NCBI RefSeq assembly: GCF_016924775.1
Contig: NZ_JAFFTD010000001.1
Span: 111,001-175,000 of the forward strand
From: [Mycoplasma] gypis
GTDB taxonomy: Bacteria > Bacillota_I > Bacilli_A > Mycoplasmatales > Metamycoplasmataceae
Length of the DNA: 64,000 bases
Direction of reading: 5' to 3'
In this document: positions 21,980-32,670 of the stretch, piece by piece
How positions within the stretch are numbered: the stretch's first letter is position 1
How the letters are laid out: each line of letters begins with the position of its first letter
Notes under the pieces: model-generated
What the model was told of the DNA's origin: nothing
What the model saw: the letters and a program-made list of their open reading frames with translations, nothing else
Database searches by the model: none
Position numbers and translations under genes: made by a program

Positions 21980-22238
21980 CGTGATTCCTTTACATTTGAA
22001 TTTAAAAATAGTTAACCAAACTGGAATGTAAATCACTTAATAGTAATTTAATTCCGACTAAAGGAGGGCAAGATCATAAGCGTTTTCAGAATACTCTTCA
22101 ACGCAACATTCTAAAGTGCAAAAAGTTAAATAAAAAAATTCAATGAAGAAAATTCATTTAATTAGGTTTTTAAGTTTTAATTTTTCGCTTTTTAACATAG
22201 TAAATATTTTAACAAGTTTTTATACCAAAGGTATAAAA
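21980..22238 (-). promoter_or_regulatory. potA leader with hairpins
   Basis: About 250 nt without a gene upstream of potA. On the minus strand AATGAA (22158-22153) can pair with TTCATT (22147-22142), followed by GAATTTTTTT, a weak attenuator-like structure. TATACC-AAA-GGTATA (22221-22235) forms a second hairpin. No known riboswitch was recognised. Confidence 0.35.
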
Positions 22239-22261
22239 AAAGCTACTTTTTTTGTAGCTTT
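22233..22261 (-). terminator. terminator of the potD paralogue
   Basis: AAAGCTAC (22239-22246) pairs with GTAGCTTT (22254-22261) around seven T. On the minus strand a T run follows. It abuts the stop codon of the out-of-frame 3' part of the gene at 22260-23815. Confidence 0.8.
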
Positions 22262-23815
22262 ATGAATTAATCTTTTCAAGATAATTTCGATTTAATTGTG
22301 AACGAACTTTATTATCAAGAGGAACATAAAAGGCGTGGGTAATATTTTGGGGAATTTCATAAATATCCAATGCCTTTGTATCGTTTGTTTTTTCTTGTGT
22401 AAGGAAGTAATATTTTTTAATAAAATTATAGACGTTTTTTTGTGCTGGTGTGTAATTAATTGCATCAAAATTTTCGATAGAATTATTAAAATCTCAGTTA
22501 TTTTTAAAATCTTCGTAATATTTGCTGTAAGTTTCTTCAGTGATTTGACTCAAACTTGTAACACCATTTAATTCTTTAGCTAATTCAGGATTTTTCAGTT
22601 TAAATAACTTAAGAATTCTTTTTCTATATCTATATTTTCTGCGGAAAATAAATTATCTCTTAAGAATTTTTGTAGTTTTTGAGCATCTTTTTTTTCAACA
22701 TTTTTAGAAATTATTCAACCATCAAGTAGCAATAAGTTTAATTGTGGTCGAACAAAGTTAATGTTTTCACCATCATTTAATTCAGAAAAATTGTCATGTG
22801 AATAGTATGAATCCAAAACATCTCCATTGTACATGAGTCCAACATCTAGCTTATTAGGATTTGGATCAATTAAATCATTAACAAGTTCTAAACCGTTAGT
22901 GATTAGACGATTATGTCTTGTGTCCTTGATGCTTCAAGAAGTTGTATTTTTCACAAAATCAGTAAACCCATTAGTTATTTGATCAATTTCTTTTGTTAAA
23001 TTTGTACTTTCCTTTGAAAGATTCATAAATTTTTGAATTGATTCATTTTTAATTTGATTAACAGTTTCATTTGATTTGTTATTGCTATAAAATTGACCAA
23101 TCATTAAATTATCCAGAAAAGAATTTGTTCACCCAAATGTATGATAATTATTTTGTTTTAATGTTTTATAAATATTTTGTCAACTTAAATCATTGTTGAA
23201 GTTTTCGTCAAAGGGTTTTATATAATTACGATATTTTTTATTAATGTTATATGCAACGATTTTATCTTGTATAAAGTAAGGAATCATGTATTGGTAGAAT
23301 CTATCTGCTACACCATCTCCATCAACATCATATTCAGAATCACTCAGGATTTTACTTTTAGAACCTTTTGAAGATTGAATTTTTTGATAAATTCAGTTAT
23401 CAAAATTTTTCATATGTTGTCAAGTGATATCAGTAAAGTGATTTTTAATTTTTTCTTCTTTTTGATCTTCATTTGCTAAAGCAACATCATTAAAAATCAA
23501 GCTATAATCAATTTTTTGTAATTTATTTTCGTAAATTAAGGTAGCAATTTGGTAATCGCTTCCCACTCCACCAACAGTTTTACCTTGGTCAATTGCACGA
23601 GTAAACTGATTAATTTCGCTAAATAAACGGTATGAATATTGCTTATTAATTTTTTGGATAATTGGTTTTGCTAAGTATGATTCATAGTTATAAATACTTA
23701 CTCGATAGGGAGAAGATACTTTTAAACCAATAGCTATGCAAGTAAACGCTCCAATAAGAACAAATAATAGTGCCAAAAGAAATTTTTTAAGCTTTTTCAA
23801 TTTTAATTTCTTCAT
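22260..23815 (-). pseudogene. second PotD-like gene, interrupted by a 1-nt frameshift
   Basis: The chain starts MKKLKLKKLKKFLLALLFVL with one membrane helix and follows PotD1 over its length: IYNYESYLAKP, GGVGSDYQIATLI, GLMYNGDVLDSYYS, LLLDGWI. After ...SAENIDIEK the frame runs to a TAG at 22580-22582. The next 340 nt, in the -1 frame, encode a tail clearly homologous to PotD1 (FDAINYTPAQKNVYNFIKK against FDYINYTPIIKEVYDFIKK) ending at 22260. One missing A in the run near 22619-22623 (five instead of six) explains it. Could be a true pseudogene, slippage-rescued, or a sequence error. The ATG overlaps the era stop by 1 nt. Confidence 0.85.
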
Positions 23816-24699
23816 TAATAACCCATTTTTTTAATTTGTTTTTCATCATCAACTCAATCTTGATTAACTTTAACTCTTAATTCTAAAACGATTGGATGTT
23901 GAAATTGATTAGCAATTTTGTGTCTTGAATTCATTGAAATTTTTTTAATCATAGAACCACCTTTACCAACAACAATACCTTTTTGTGATTCTCTTTTAAC
24001 AAAGATTGTTGCTCTTATTACATAAGGAGCATCTTCGTTTTCTTCAAAATCATCAACAACAACAGCTATTGAGTGTGGTAGTTCTTCTTTTAAATAATTT
24101 ATTGCAGTTTCACGAATTGTTTCTTTTGCAATAAAGCGCATTGAAACGTCAGTAATTAATTCAGGATCGTAAAAAGGTTCTTCATTCTCTTCTAATTTAT
24201 CAGCATATTCGTGCTTAATGATGCTAATTAAATCTTCGTATGTTTGATTCAAGGTTAATCCAACACCAACGACAGTATTAAAACCAAGATTTTTAAGCTC
24301 TGATGCTTTTTGATTGGCTGCTTCTATTTCTCCTAAATCCATTTTAGTGATAACAGCAATTTTATTGTCAAAATCTTTAAGTTTTTCAATTATAAATTTA
24401 TCTCCACGACCAATTTCTTCGTTGATTGGTTGCAAAAATAAAATAAGATCGGCTTCTTCGAGAGAATCATAAGAAGATTTATTTAATTTTTCATTAAGTA
24501 GGTGGTTAGCTTTATGAATTCCTGGTGTGTCAATAAAAATTAGCTGATATTCATCATCAGTATAAATTCCGCGAATTTGATCTCTTGTAGTTTGTGGGGT
24601 ATTGGTAATAATTGATAAATCATAACCAATGATATTGTTAAGTAATGTTGATTTTCCTGTGTTAGGTCTACCGATAAGTGCAATGTTACAAATTTTCAT
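23815..24699 (-). CDS. era: GTPase Era
   Basis: 294 residues. G1 GRPNTGKS, G2 TTRDQIRG, G3 DTPGIH, G4 TKMD, and a C-terminal KH domain with GKGGSMIKKI. Era binds the 3' end of 16S rRNA and checks 30S maturation. It overlaps ybeY and the potD paralogue by 1 nt at both ends (TAATG). The era-ybeY pairing is a common rRNA-maturation linkage. Confidence 0.96.
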
Positions 24700-25154
24700 T
24701 ATTCTCTTGTTATCCCTAAATTATTCATTATTTGATCAACATAACTATTCATTTCTTTTTCTTCTTCTTCTGTTTGGTGATCAAAACCAAAAAGGTGAGC
24801 AATACCATGAGCAAAAATATAGCTAAACTCTCTTTTTATTGAGTGCCCATACTCTACAGCTTGTGATTCAATTTTTTCTCAAGACATAATTATTTGTCCC
24901 AGAGGTCTGACATCAAGAATTTTAATTAATTCGTCTTCTTCAAAAGGGAAAGAAAGTATATCAGTTGGGTAGTCTTTCTTACGATATTTTTTATTGAATT
25001 TTTGCATTTTTTCGTTGTTTGTTAGCAATAAGTCAACACTTAAGTTTTTCTTTGAATTAAAAACCTTTTGTGCTTCATCTAAAATTTGATTAAATAGTTC
25101 TAAAAACTGAAAATCATATTTTGTCTGATTTGTAAAAATAATTTCGTTTTTCAT
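24699..25154 (-). CDS. ybeY: endoribonuclease YbeY
   Basis: 151 residues. The zinc motif HGIAHLFGFDH (HGxxHxxGxDH) is intact near 108-118, and DILSFPF precedes it. YbeY matures the 3' end of 16S rRNA. The TGA Trp codon in SWEKIE joins the two visible reading segments. It overlaps era by 1 nt. Confidence 0.95.
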
Positions 25155-25180
25155 AGAACAAAATTATAAAGTAATAAATG

Positions 25181-25552
25181 TTATTTATTAAAGAAAAATC
25201 AGAAATAATTTTGAGATAGATTTTTATCAATAATTTTGAACTGATTTTCGTTATAAAAATTTATTTTTTCAAAAAAATGAAGCTTTAAACTATACGTTAC
25301 AAAATCATTTGTTTTAATTCAAATTATTTTTGCTTTTTGATTTTGATTATTAACGAAAACGTTGATTATTTCATTGTTTTGAAATTTAACTTCATCATTA
25401 ACTTTAAACTCAAAAATCATTTCCTTTTGATTGATTAACTTTAACTCAATTTTATTATCATATTTTGAATTATAGAAAAACAAAAGATAAAAAATAACTG
25501 AAAACAAAATGATGCAAATAACAGTCAAAAAAATTATTTTTTTACTATTCAT
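25181..25552 (-). CDS. small single-pass membrane protein of an exporter module
   Basis: 123 residues: an N-terminal membrane helix (about 5-27, IIFLTVICIILFSVIFYLLFF) then an Ile/Asn/Lys-rich extracytoplasmic domain of about 95 residues with beta-like alternation (IELKLINQKEMIFEFKVNDEV). It overlaps the 3' end of the ABC transporter gene, so it belongs to the same transcript. Its position is that of an HlyD-type accessory protein in peptide exporters, but it is far shorter and I cannot assign it to that family. Confidence 0.6.
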
Positions 25553-27192
25553 AAATAAAATTATTAAAATCAACTTTTTGAGATTCAAAAATATATTTTT
25601 TTGAGTGCGAAATTTCAATAACTATTTTATTTTCAAGATATTTTCTAATAATATTTTTTATTTTTTCAAATACAATTGAATCAAAATTTTCAAAAGCTTC
25701 GTCAAAAATAATTAATGCATTTGGTGAAGAAAAAATTTTTTAAAATATTGACAAGTTGTTTTTGTCCTGAAGAAAGATTTTGACCGTTGGCAGAAATCTT
25801 GTCGGTAAGTGATAGATTGAAATATTTTAAAACATCTTCTAAATGTAAATATTCATAATTGTTTTTAAAAATAGAAGCAAAATAATCATCGCGGAAACAA
25901 ATATTTTCAAAAACACTTCCTTCAAAAAGATTCACTTCATTCGAAACATAATTTACTTTATATCTTAGTTCTTCAATATTGAAATTTTTAAGTTCTATAT
26001 TATTTAATTGAACACTTCCATTGTAATCATAAAGATTAGTAAAAATTTTTAAAAAAGTGGATTTTCCAATTCCGTTTTTGCCTTCAATAATTATTTTTTT
26101 ATCAATTTCCAAATCCCTTATTTTTAAAAGTATTTTCGACGGAACGTAACCAAAACTAAAATCTTTAATTTTTATTTTTTTAATATCACTAATTTGATTA
26201 AAAGGTTGATTAATATTTTCATTTTCAATTTCAAAGAAATAATTCAATTTATTAATATTTTTTGTGTAGTTTGAATAGTTTGAAATAATATAACTAATAT
26301 TTTTTGTTGGCGGAATGAGATAGTTAAAAAATGTTGTAAAAAGCATAATATCACCAATCTGAAAATTGCTTTGTTCGGTTTTGTGCAACGATAAGTAAAT
26401 AATTAAAATAGGAGATAATTGCAACATAAAATTTATGATTTCTTCAAAAATTGATATTTTTTCAAAAATATTATTTTGTTGATCAAAGATAGTTATGTTT
26501 TCTTGTTGAAATTTTGAATGTCAAAAGTTTTTCAAGCCACCCAATCGATTAGTTTTAAAATTATTAACAATATTTATAATAGACAAGTTAAAATTCTCAG
26601 AGTTTTTTAATATTTGTTCATATTTTTTTGAATAGTAATAATTTGAGGCTAAAGAAACTAAAAAGATGACTATTACTGAAAATACAACAATAAAAGTAAT
26701 ATTTTTGTTCAAATAAAATAAATAACTAAAACAAGCTACAAAACAAAATGCTTGCGAATATAAAGAGCAAAAAATCAGTGATTGATAAGAAGAAACTGCA
26801 TGAATAATTTGGAATCTTGCAAAAATATCTCCCTTGGAAAGTTTTTCAATTTGACTTACTTTACCGTTGAATAATTTATTCACCATTATTGAATTTATAT
26901 TTTTAAAAATAGTTGTTTCAATTTTATTTTTTATGAAATTATTCGTGTAATTAAATAAAGATTTTGTAAAAACAATCCATATAAAGAATAATGACAAAAA
27001 TTCTAAATCACTAAAGTTTTTGTCTAATGTTATTTCATTAAAAATTGTTTTGATTATTTGCGAGCAAATAATGCTAAAGACAAAAATTGTTATTGACAAA
27101 AAAATTGAAAGAATCACCGTTTTTGGTTTTTGCAGAATATAAGAACTAGTATTGCGGATTTTGTCAATAATTTCGTTTTGAGATTTTGTCAC
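25545..27192 (-). pseudogene. peptide-exporter-type ABC transporter, frameshifted before Walker B
   Basis: GTG start 2 nt after the peptidase stop. About six membrane helices fill residues 1-300, then an ATPase domain with Walker A GKNGIGKST at 371-379 and signature LSSGQKQ at 473-479. At residue 485 the frame leaves the fold; shifting by one base at the A6T6 run (25730-25741) restores SSPNALIIFDEAFENFDS (Walker B with D-loop) and EISHSKKYIF (H-loop), ending at 25545. An extra A (six for five) would cause this. Either inactivated, slippage-corrected, or a sequence error. The overall shape is that of ComA/LanT exporters without the fused peptidase. Confidence 0.8.
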
Positions 27193-27194
27193 TT

Positions 27195-27581
27195 TTATAA
27201 CAATATTAGTGTATTTTTTTCGAATTCAGAAATTGTTTCTGTTATTTTGCCTTTTTGAGGATCCGTGTATGTTATAAATTTGTCGTCTTTATTTTCCAAA
27301 ATTACATAATGAAAAATATTGTTATTATTTAATAACAAAATCATTTTTTGGTCAATTTTTCAATTTAAAAAACTTTGAAAATCTCCTTGTAAAATTTGTA
27401 ATTTTATTCCATATTTGTTTGCTAAGTTTTTAAGTTCAACAAGATTTAAACCATTTTCAGAAAAGTTAGCATTTTTTCTTAATTCATTAATGGAAATTCA
27501 TTGTTTATAAAAATAATAGAAAAAACCTTGTAAACAAACCAAGCCACAATCTTTTTGTTCTTGTTGTTTTTTTATTCTCAT
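27195..27581 (-). CDS. stand-alone C39 peptidase-like protein
   Basis: 128 residues. It starts IKKQQEQKDCGLVCLQ, the C39 signature QxDCGxxCL with catalytic Cys12; HYVIL carries His91 and YTDPQKG carries Asp107, giving the full triad. In bacteriocin and quorum-peptide exporters this domain cuts double-glycine leaders and is fused to the ABC transporter; here it is a separate polypeptide 2 nt upstream of the transporter. Two TGA codons are Trp. No candidate double-glycine substrate gene was found beside it. Confidence 0.82.
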
Positions 27582-27611
27582 ACTATTTTAAGTATGAAAA
27601 TTAGTCACTAA

Positions 27612-27644
27612 TTAAAAAAAACATTCCCTATTTTTGGGAATGTT
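27612..27644 (-). terminator. terminator of the azoreductase gene
   Basis: AACATTCCC (27620-27628) pairs with GGGAATGTT (27636-27644); on the minus strand T residues follow. Confidence 0.88.
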
Positions 27645-27652
27645 AAACTAAA

Positions 27653-28249
27653 TTAAAAACTTTTAACAGCTTCTTTAATTTCTTTGATGTGTTTTTCAAC
27701 GAAATCAGCTGGACTTAATTCAGCATTTTCTTTTAATTTGGTTCCATCAATAAGAATAGATTTATTGATTTTTGCACCAACAAACTCAAAAGTACCTTCT
27801 AGATATTTAACGTGATTTCCCCATAGGTATCATCCATATGGAGCACCTTGAGTTGCAAGAATTTGCACTTTAAGGTGATCTAGTAAACCAATTGCGTCTC
27901 CTTTTTTAGAATATTTATATGAAAATGTTTTGTTTGCAACTAAAACATGATCTAAATAATTTTTTAATGTTGCAGGAACATTAAAATTGTACATTGGTGC
28001 AGAAACGATAACTTTATCAACATTTTTCAATTGATTAATATATTTATCGCTATCTTCTTCATTGAAGAAGCCACTAAAATTTTGGCTTGATAAAGTTGTG
28101 TTAGACATTTTTAAGTCATTAACATTTAAAAATTCAAATTCTGCTTCATGATCTTGTGAGTATAGTTCAACAAAAGTTTTTGCTAATTTTGTTGAAATTG
28201 ATTTTTCTTCTGGATTTATAGAAGAAATAATAACTAAGATTTTTTCCAT
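27653..28249 (-). CDS. azoR: FMN-dependent NADH-azoreductase (AcpD/AzoR)
   Basis: 198 residues of flavodoxin-like fold. MEKILVIISSINPEEKSIST is the FMN phosphate loop, APMYNFNVPATLKNYLDHVL is the AzoR signature and QILATQGAPYGWYLWGNH the second flavin loop. It reduces quinones and azo compounds with NADH. The start at 28249 has an AAGGAG site; an upstream in-frame ATG (MFKEKK) lies inside that site's leader and is rejected. A TATAAT box at 28274-28279 (minus) lies upstream. Confidence 0.9.
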
Positions 28250-28273
28250 TTTTTTCTCCTTAAACATTCAAAA

Positions 28274-28279
28274 ATTATA
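28274..28279 (-). promoter_or_regulatory. -10 box of azoR
   Basis: TATAAT on the minus strand, 25 nt before the ATG, immediately after the tRNA terminator. Confidence 0.5.
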
Positions 28280-28281
28280 AC

Positions 28282-28303
28282 AAAAAAACAGCAAATGCTG
28301 TTT
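28282..28303 (-). terminator. terminator of tRNA-Gly
   Basis: AAACAGC (28286-28292) pairs with GCTGTTT (28297-28303); on the minus strand seven T follow. About 22 nt after the tRNA CCA end. Confidence 0.85.
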
Positions 28304-28325
28304 ATTTGAGGTCAATTTCTTGAAA

Positions 28326-28399
28326 TGGTGCAAGCGAAGGGAATCGAACCCTCACAGTCAGCTTGGAAGGCTGAAGTTCTACCATTAAACTACACTCGC
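28326..28399 (-). tRNA. tRNA-Gly (anticodon UCC)
   Basis: A 74-nt cloverleaf with encoded CCA. Acceptor GCGAGTG pairs with CGCTTGC (two G-T pairs), anticodon loop CTTCCAA between TCAGC and GCTGA, T loop GGTTCGATTCC. The anticodon UCC reads glycine codons. It has its own promoter and terminator. Confidence 0.95.
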
Positions 28400-28418
28400 A
28401 TTTATTTGTTGCTTTAAT

Positions 28419-28447
28419 ATTATACACAATTTTTTATTTTGTGAAAA
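28419..28447 (-). promoter_or_regulatory. promoter of tRNA-Gly
   Basis: On the minus strand TTTTCA (28447-28442), a 17-nt spacer, then TATAAT (28424-28419), ending about 20 nt before the tRNA. Confidence 0.65.
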
Positions 28448-28541
28448 TATTTTTTTATTTTTTGTTTTTAGTTCTCAAAAGAACAAAAAAATTATATAAG
28501 AAATCATAAAAGGAGTCAATAAATTAATTTAAAATTTTATT

Positions 28542-31331
28542 ATGGAAAACTTTTATTTAAATCAAATGACTTTTGAACAAGAAAATATTGTTAAAGCTGT
28601 CCAAAAACATAATCTTATTGTTCAAGCTTATGCTGGCAGTGGGAAAACAACCACTATTTTACATATAGCTAAAAATTATCCTAATTTAAAAATCTTGATT
28701 TTAACTTATAATAAACGTCTTCAAAACGAAACTAAGACAAAACTGGAATACTTAAAAATTACAAATTCAGAAATTTATACAATTCATGGTTTTGCTTCAA
28801 AAGTTTTTAAAAAAATTATCAATGATGATCAAAAAATGATTAAGTCGCTTGAAAATGTTACTGAAATTACAAACTTTAACTACGACTTAATTATTGTTGA
28901 TGAAGCTCAAGATTTAAATAAAGAATATTTGGAACTTATTAGTGTAATAAGTAAAAAAAATTGTGTTCAAGATTATCGAATTATCTTTTTCGGCGATAAA
29001 TTTCAAACTATTTATCAATATTTAGGTTCAAGCTCAAAATTTTTCTTAAGTGCAGATGAAATTTTTAAAAATAATTTTAGTTGAAAAACTATGAGTTTAA
29101 CAACATCATTTCGTTTGTCTCAAAATATCAGCGATTTTGTTAATAATTATATGTTTGGCAAGCAATTGATTGTTGCTAATCCCAAAGTAGATTCAACAAT
29201 TAATTATCAACTAGTTTCTATTGATGATAATGAATCAATAGCTTCTGAAATAATTAAATGTGCGAAAAAATATGGGCCGCAAAATGTTTTTGTAATCGCA
29301 CCAAGTGTTAGAGGTCTTAAATCACCAATTCGTAATATTGCAAATTTAGTGTCTGAATACAGTGATTTTTTAATTCACATTTCAAAAAAAGACGATGATG
29401 AATTAAATGAAGATGAAATTAAGAACAAAATTGTATTTTGTTCATTTCATCAAACAAAGGGACTAGAAAGAGATGCAGTCTTTCTCTTTAATTTTGATGA
29501 TTCTTATTTTATGTATAACAACAAAGGTGGCGACAGAAAAGAATTTAGTAATATTTACTATGTTGCTTTAACACGTGCTAAAAAAGTTTTAAATATTTTT
29601 CATAACGATAATTATGATTTTTTAGATTTTTTAAAAAATCAAGACAATCTAGTCAAAACATTCCTTCCCAATTTAAATTTAAAAGCATTTAAAGAAATTG
29701 TTTTAAAAGATGAAGCTTTTGATTCATATGAAAAAGCAGTTACACAATTAATACGGAATATTTCGCCCTCATTGCTTTTTAAAATTGATAAGATGATTGA
29801 AAAATCAGTTATAAATGAAACTGAAGATATTATTAAAGCTAACTCAAAGATTGCATTAAAAACTGATAAGGGTACTGAATATACTGAAAATGTCAGTGCC
29901 ATTTCTGGTCAAGCCGTTGTTTTAAAATATGCTCTAGAAAACAGTATTGTTAAAGATTCAACATTACAAAATATGCAACTGTTTTTAGAAAACAACATTT
30001 TATATTTAAATTCAAAATTATTTTTAACAATGAAAGCTCAGCTTTTAAGAATGAAAAAAACCGAAGAATTTAGTGTTAATAAAATATTGCAAATCGCTAA
30101 TAATTGAAATAGTTGTTTAAGTAATTCTTTAAGTGATTATCAACAAGTTGATCGTTCAAAATATGACTGAATGGAAGAAGAAGAAATTTCTAAAATTAAA
30201 CCAAGAATACAAAACTATTTAAATGAACAATCCTTATTTGAGTTACCACTCGAAACCAAATTTTTAAAGAGCCATAATGAAGAAATCAAAGTGATTGGTT
30301 CAATTGATTGTGTTGATTTTAACTCACATTCAATTGTTGAATTTAAATTTGTCGATGAAATTAAAGTTGAGTATTTTTTACAGCTCATTGTCTACAAATG
30401 ACTGATTTTACACTGCAATGACTCAGATTTAGAGACATGATTTAAACCAAAACAAATTCAACAATTAAGGGATTTTCAACTTTGTTTGCATAATTTAAAA
30501 GATAATCAAAAAATATTACTACACTTAACTAATGAAAAAATTGATGAAATTTTTAAAATTATTGTTGATGCTTCAAAACAAATTAATGAAGAGCAAGAAT
30601 TTTTAGAATTTCAAAAAATTGATTTACAAAATATGAAAAAAATTCAAAAAATTAACTCTGAAACGGAAAAGCACAGTCTTAAAAATAATCTTTTGATTTC
30701 TGATAACAAACCTTCTTTATTGGACAAAAGTAAACGTGTTTTAATTATTGACTTTGAAACATTTACAAATCACAATTTAAGTGCATTTAGTTTAGCTTGT
30801 ATCTTAATTGAAAACAACCAAATTATTGCAAAAAAGCGTTGAATGTTTAAACCTTATCGAACAATGTCAGAAAACGAGAATATTTACTTTTATATTCATA
30901 GAACAACAGCTGCAGAATTCAATGATTTGCCGCAATTTGATTACTATTGAAATAGCGATATTAAACCAAATTTTTTCGATCAAGCATCAGTAGTGGTTGC
31001 TCATAATGTTCCCTTTGATATTACACGAATTTTATGTGCTTTAGTTTATTATTATAAGCTTGAGATAAATAATTTTAATTACGCGGACTCATTATATATT
31101 TTTAAAAAAGAGAATAATTTATTATCAGCAAGCTTGGATAATATTGCAAAAATTGTCAATAAAAATTTTATTCACCATGATCCTGAAGAAGATGCATTAA
31201 TGACTAACGAAGGCTTTAAATATTTTTTTGGTGGAACAAATGATTTTTTTGCTTCCCAAAATGCCAAAAAATATCTTAAAGATTTTAAACAGAAATACAA
31301 CAAAAGAATTGAAGAAGGTAAAATAATTTAA
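28542..31331 (+). CDS. SF1 helicase / RecB-type nuclease / DnaQ-type exonuclease fusion
   Basis: 929 residues, one frame with TGA as Trp at several points. Residues 1-350: compact UvrD-like SF1 helicase with AGSGKT (31-36), DEAQD (120-124), [10 protein letters not shown] (151-160), TTSFRLSQN (about 187), HQTKGLERD (303-311) and YVALTRAKK (340-348). Residues about 540-640: PD-(D/E)XK nuclease of the RecB/Cas4 type, Asp589, EFK with Glu600 and Lys602, QLIVY with Gln614 and Tyr618. Residues about 730-900: DEDDh exonuclease, DFE with Asp737 and Glu739, AHNVPFD with Asp826, HxxxxD with His879 and Asp884. All three active sites look intact. The chain could do RecBCD/AddAB-like end resection in an organism class lacking those; that role is inferred. 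Start ATG 28542 lacks a strong ribosome site. Confidence 0.88.
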
Positions 31332-31341
31332 AAATAAAAAG

Positions 31342-31347
31342 TATAAT
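31342..31347 (+). promoter_or_regulatory. -10 box of glyA
   Basis: TATAAT 18 nt before the glyA ATG, between the fusion gene stop and an AAAGGAG site. Confidence 0.5.
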
Positions 31348-31365
31348 TTTAGGAAAGGAGCTTTT

Positions 31366-32610
31366 ATGTACAAAAAAATCGAATTAAAAGATACAGAAAT
31401 TGCTAATTTAATTAATAAAGAACTAGTAAGACAGGGTGAAAATATTGAACTGATCGCTTCTGAAAATTATGTTTCAGAAGATGTTATGAAAGCCGCTGGT
31501 TCATGTCTTACAAATAAATATGCTGAAGGATATCCAAAAGCAAGATATTATGATGGTTGTGAATATGTTGATCAAATTGAACAACTAGCAATTGATCGTG
31601 CTTGTCAATTATTTAACTGTGCTTATGCAAATGTTCAACCTTACTCAGGTTCAGTAGCTAATGCTGCAATTTATATGGCTTTATTAGAACCAAATGATAC
31701 AGTTTTAGGACTAAAGCTGGAATCAGGTGGACATTTAACTCATGGATTTTCAGTTTCATTTAGTGGGAAATTTTATAATTCAAAATTTTATACCGTTAAT
31801 GAAGACGGTATTTTAGACTATGATGAAATCGAAAGAATTGCTTTAGAAGTAAAACCAAAAATGATTATTACTGGTTATAGTGCATATTCACAAATTATTG
31901 ACTTTAAACGTTTTAGAGAAATAGCTGATAAAGTAGGAGCATACCTGTTCGCTGATGTGTCACACATTTCGGGGTTAATTATTGGTGAGCAACACCCATC
32001 GCCATTCCCTTATGCACATGTAGTAATGACAACAACTCATAAAACATTAAGAGGAACAAGAGGCGCTATTATTCTAACTAATAGTGAAGAAATCATTAAA
32101 AAAGTTAATAAAGCTGTTTTCCCCGGTTATCAAGGTGGACCACTTGTGCACCAAATTGCTGCTAAAGCAGTAAGTTTTTACGAAGCATTAAATCCTAACT
32201 TTAAAAAATATGCAGCACAAGTAGTTTTAAACTCAAATGTTTTCTGTCGCACTTTTATGCAAAAGGGTGTAAAAATTATTTCCGGATTAACACAAAATCA
32301 TTTATTTATTATTGATGTTAAAACTTCTTATGGACTTACTGGAAAACGAGCTGCTGAAATTTTAAGTTCAGTTGCAATTACAGTTAATAAAAATACTATT
32401 CCATTTGATACTGAAAAACCAACAATGGCTTCTGGCATAAGAGTTGGAACAGCAGCAATGACAACTAGAGGATTTACTGAAAATCAATTTGTTATTATTG
32501 CAAACTTAATTCACAAAGCATTAAGTGAACCTGATAATATTGCGCTGCATATGATCATTAAAAAAGAAATTTTAAAGCTTTCAGCAGAGTATCCAATTAA
32601 AAAACTTTAA
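31366..32610 (+). CDS. glyA: serine hydroxymethyltransferase
   Basis: 414 residues. PLP-binding lysine lies in [26 protein letters not shown] near the N-terminus, [13 protein letters not shown] and [11 protein letters not shown] are SHMT signatures. It converts serine and tetrahydrofolate to glycine and methylene-THF. A near-perfect GGAAAGGAG precedes the ATG, and a -10 box and terminator make it a single-gene unit. Confidence 0.97.
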   Translation: MYKKIELKDTEIANLINKELVRQGENIELIASENYVSEDVMKAAGSCLTNKYAEGYPKARYYDGCEYVDQIEQLAIDRACQLFNCAYANVQPYSGSVANAAIYMALLEPNDTVLGLKLESGGHLTHGFSVSFSGKFYNSKFYTVNEDGILDYDEIERIALEVKPKMIITGYSAYSQIIDFKRFREIADKVGAYLFADVSHISGLIIGEQHPSPFPYAHVVMTTTHKTLRGTRGAIILTNSEEIIKKVNKAVFPGYQGGPLVHQIAAKAVSFYEALNPNFKKYAAQVVLNSNVFCRTFMQKGVKIISGLTQNHLFIIDVKTSYGLTGKRAAEILSSVAITVNKNTIPFDTEKPTMASGIRVGTAAMTTRGFTENQFVIIANLIHKALSEPDNIALHMIIKKEILKLSAEYPIKKL

Positions 32611-32619
32611 TCTAAATAA

Positions 32620-32648
32620 AAAAAACATCCCTAATGGGGTGCTTTTTT
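32620..32648 (+). terminator. terminator of glyA
   Basis: CATCCC (32626-32631) pairs with GGGGTG (32636-32641) with one T-G pair, then a T run. Confidence 0.8.
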
Positions 32649-32670
32649 AATAACAAATTTCAAAAATTGT

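Noticed and set aside
28249..28267. Upstream start of azoR (MFKEKK)
   Set aside because: The AAGGAG site lies downstream of that ATG and fits the start at 28249.
28542..31331. Reading the helicase locus as several separate genes
   Set aside because: All pieces share one frame with only TGA codons between them, so it is a single ORF.
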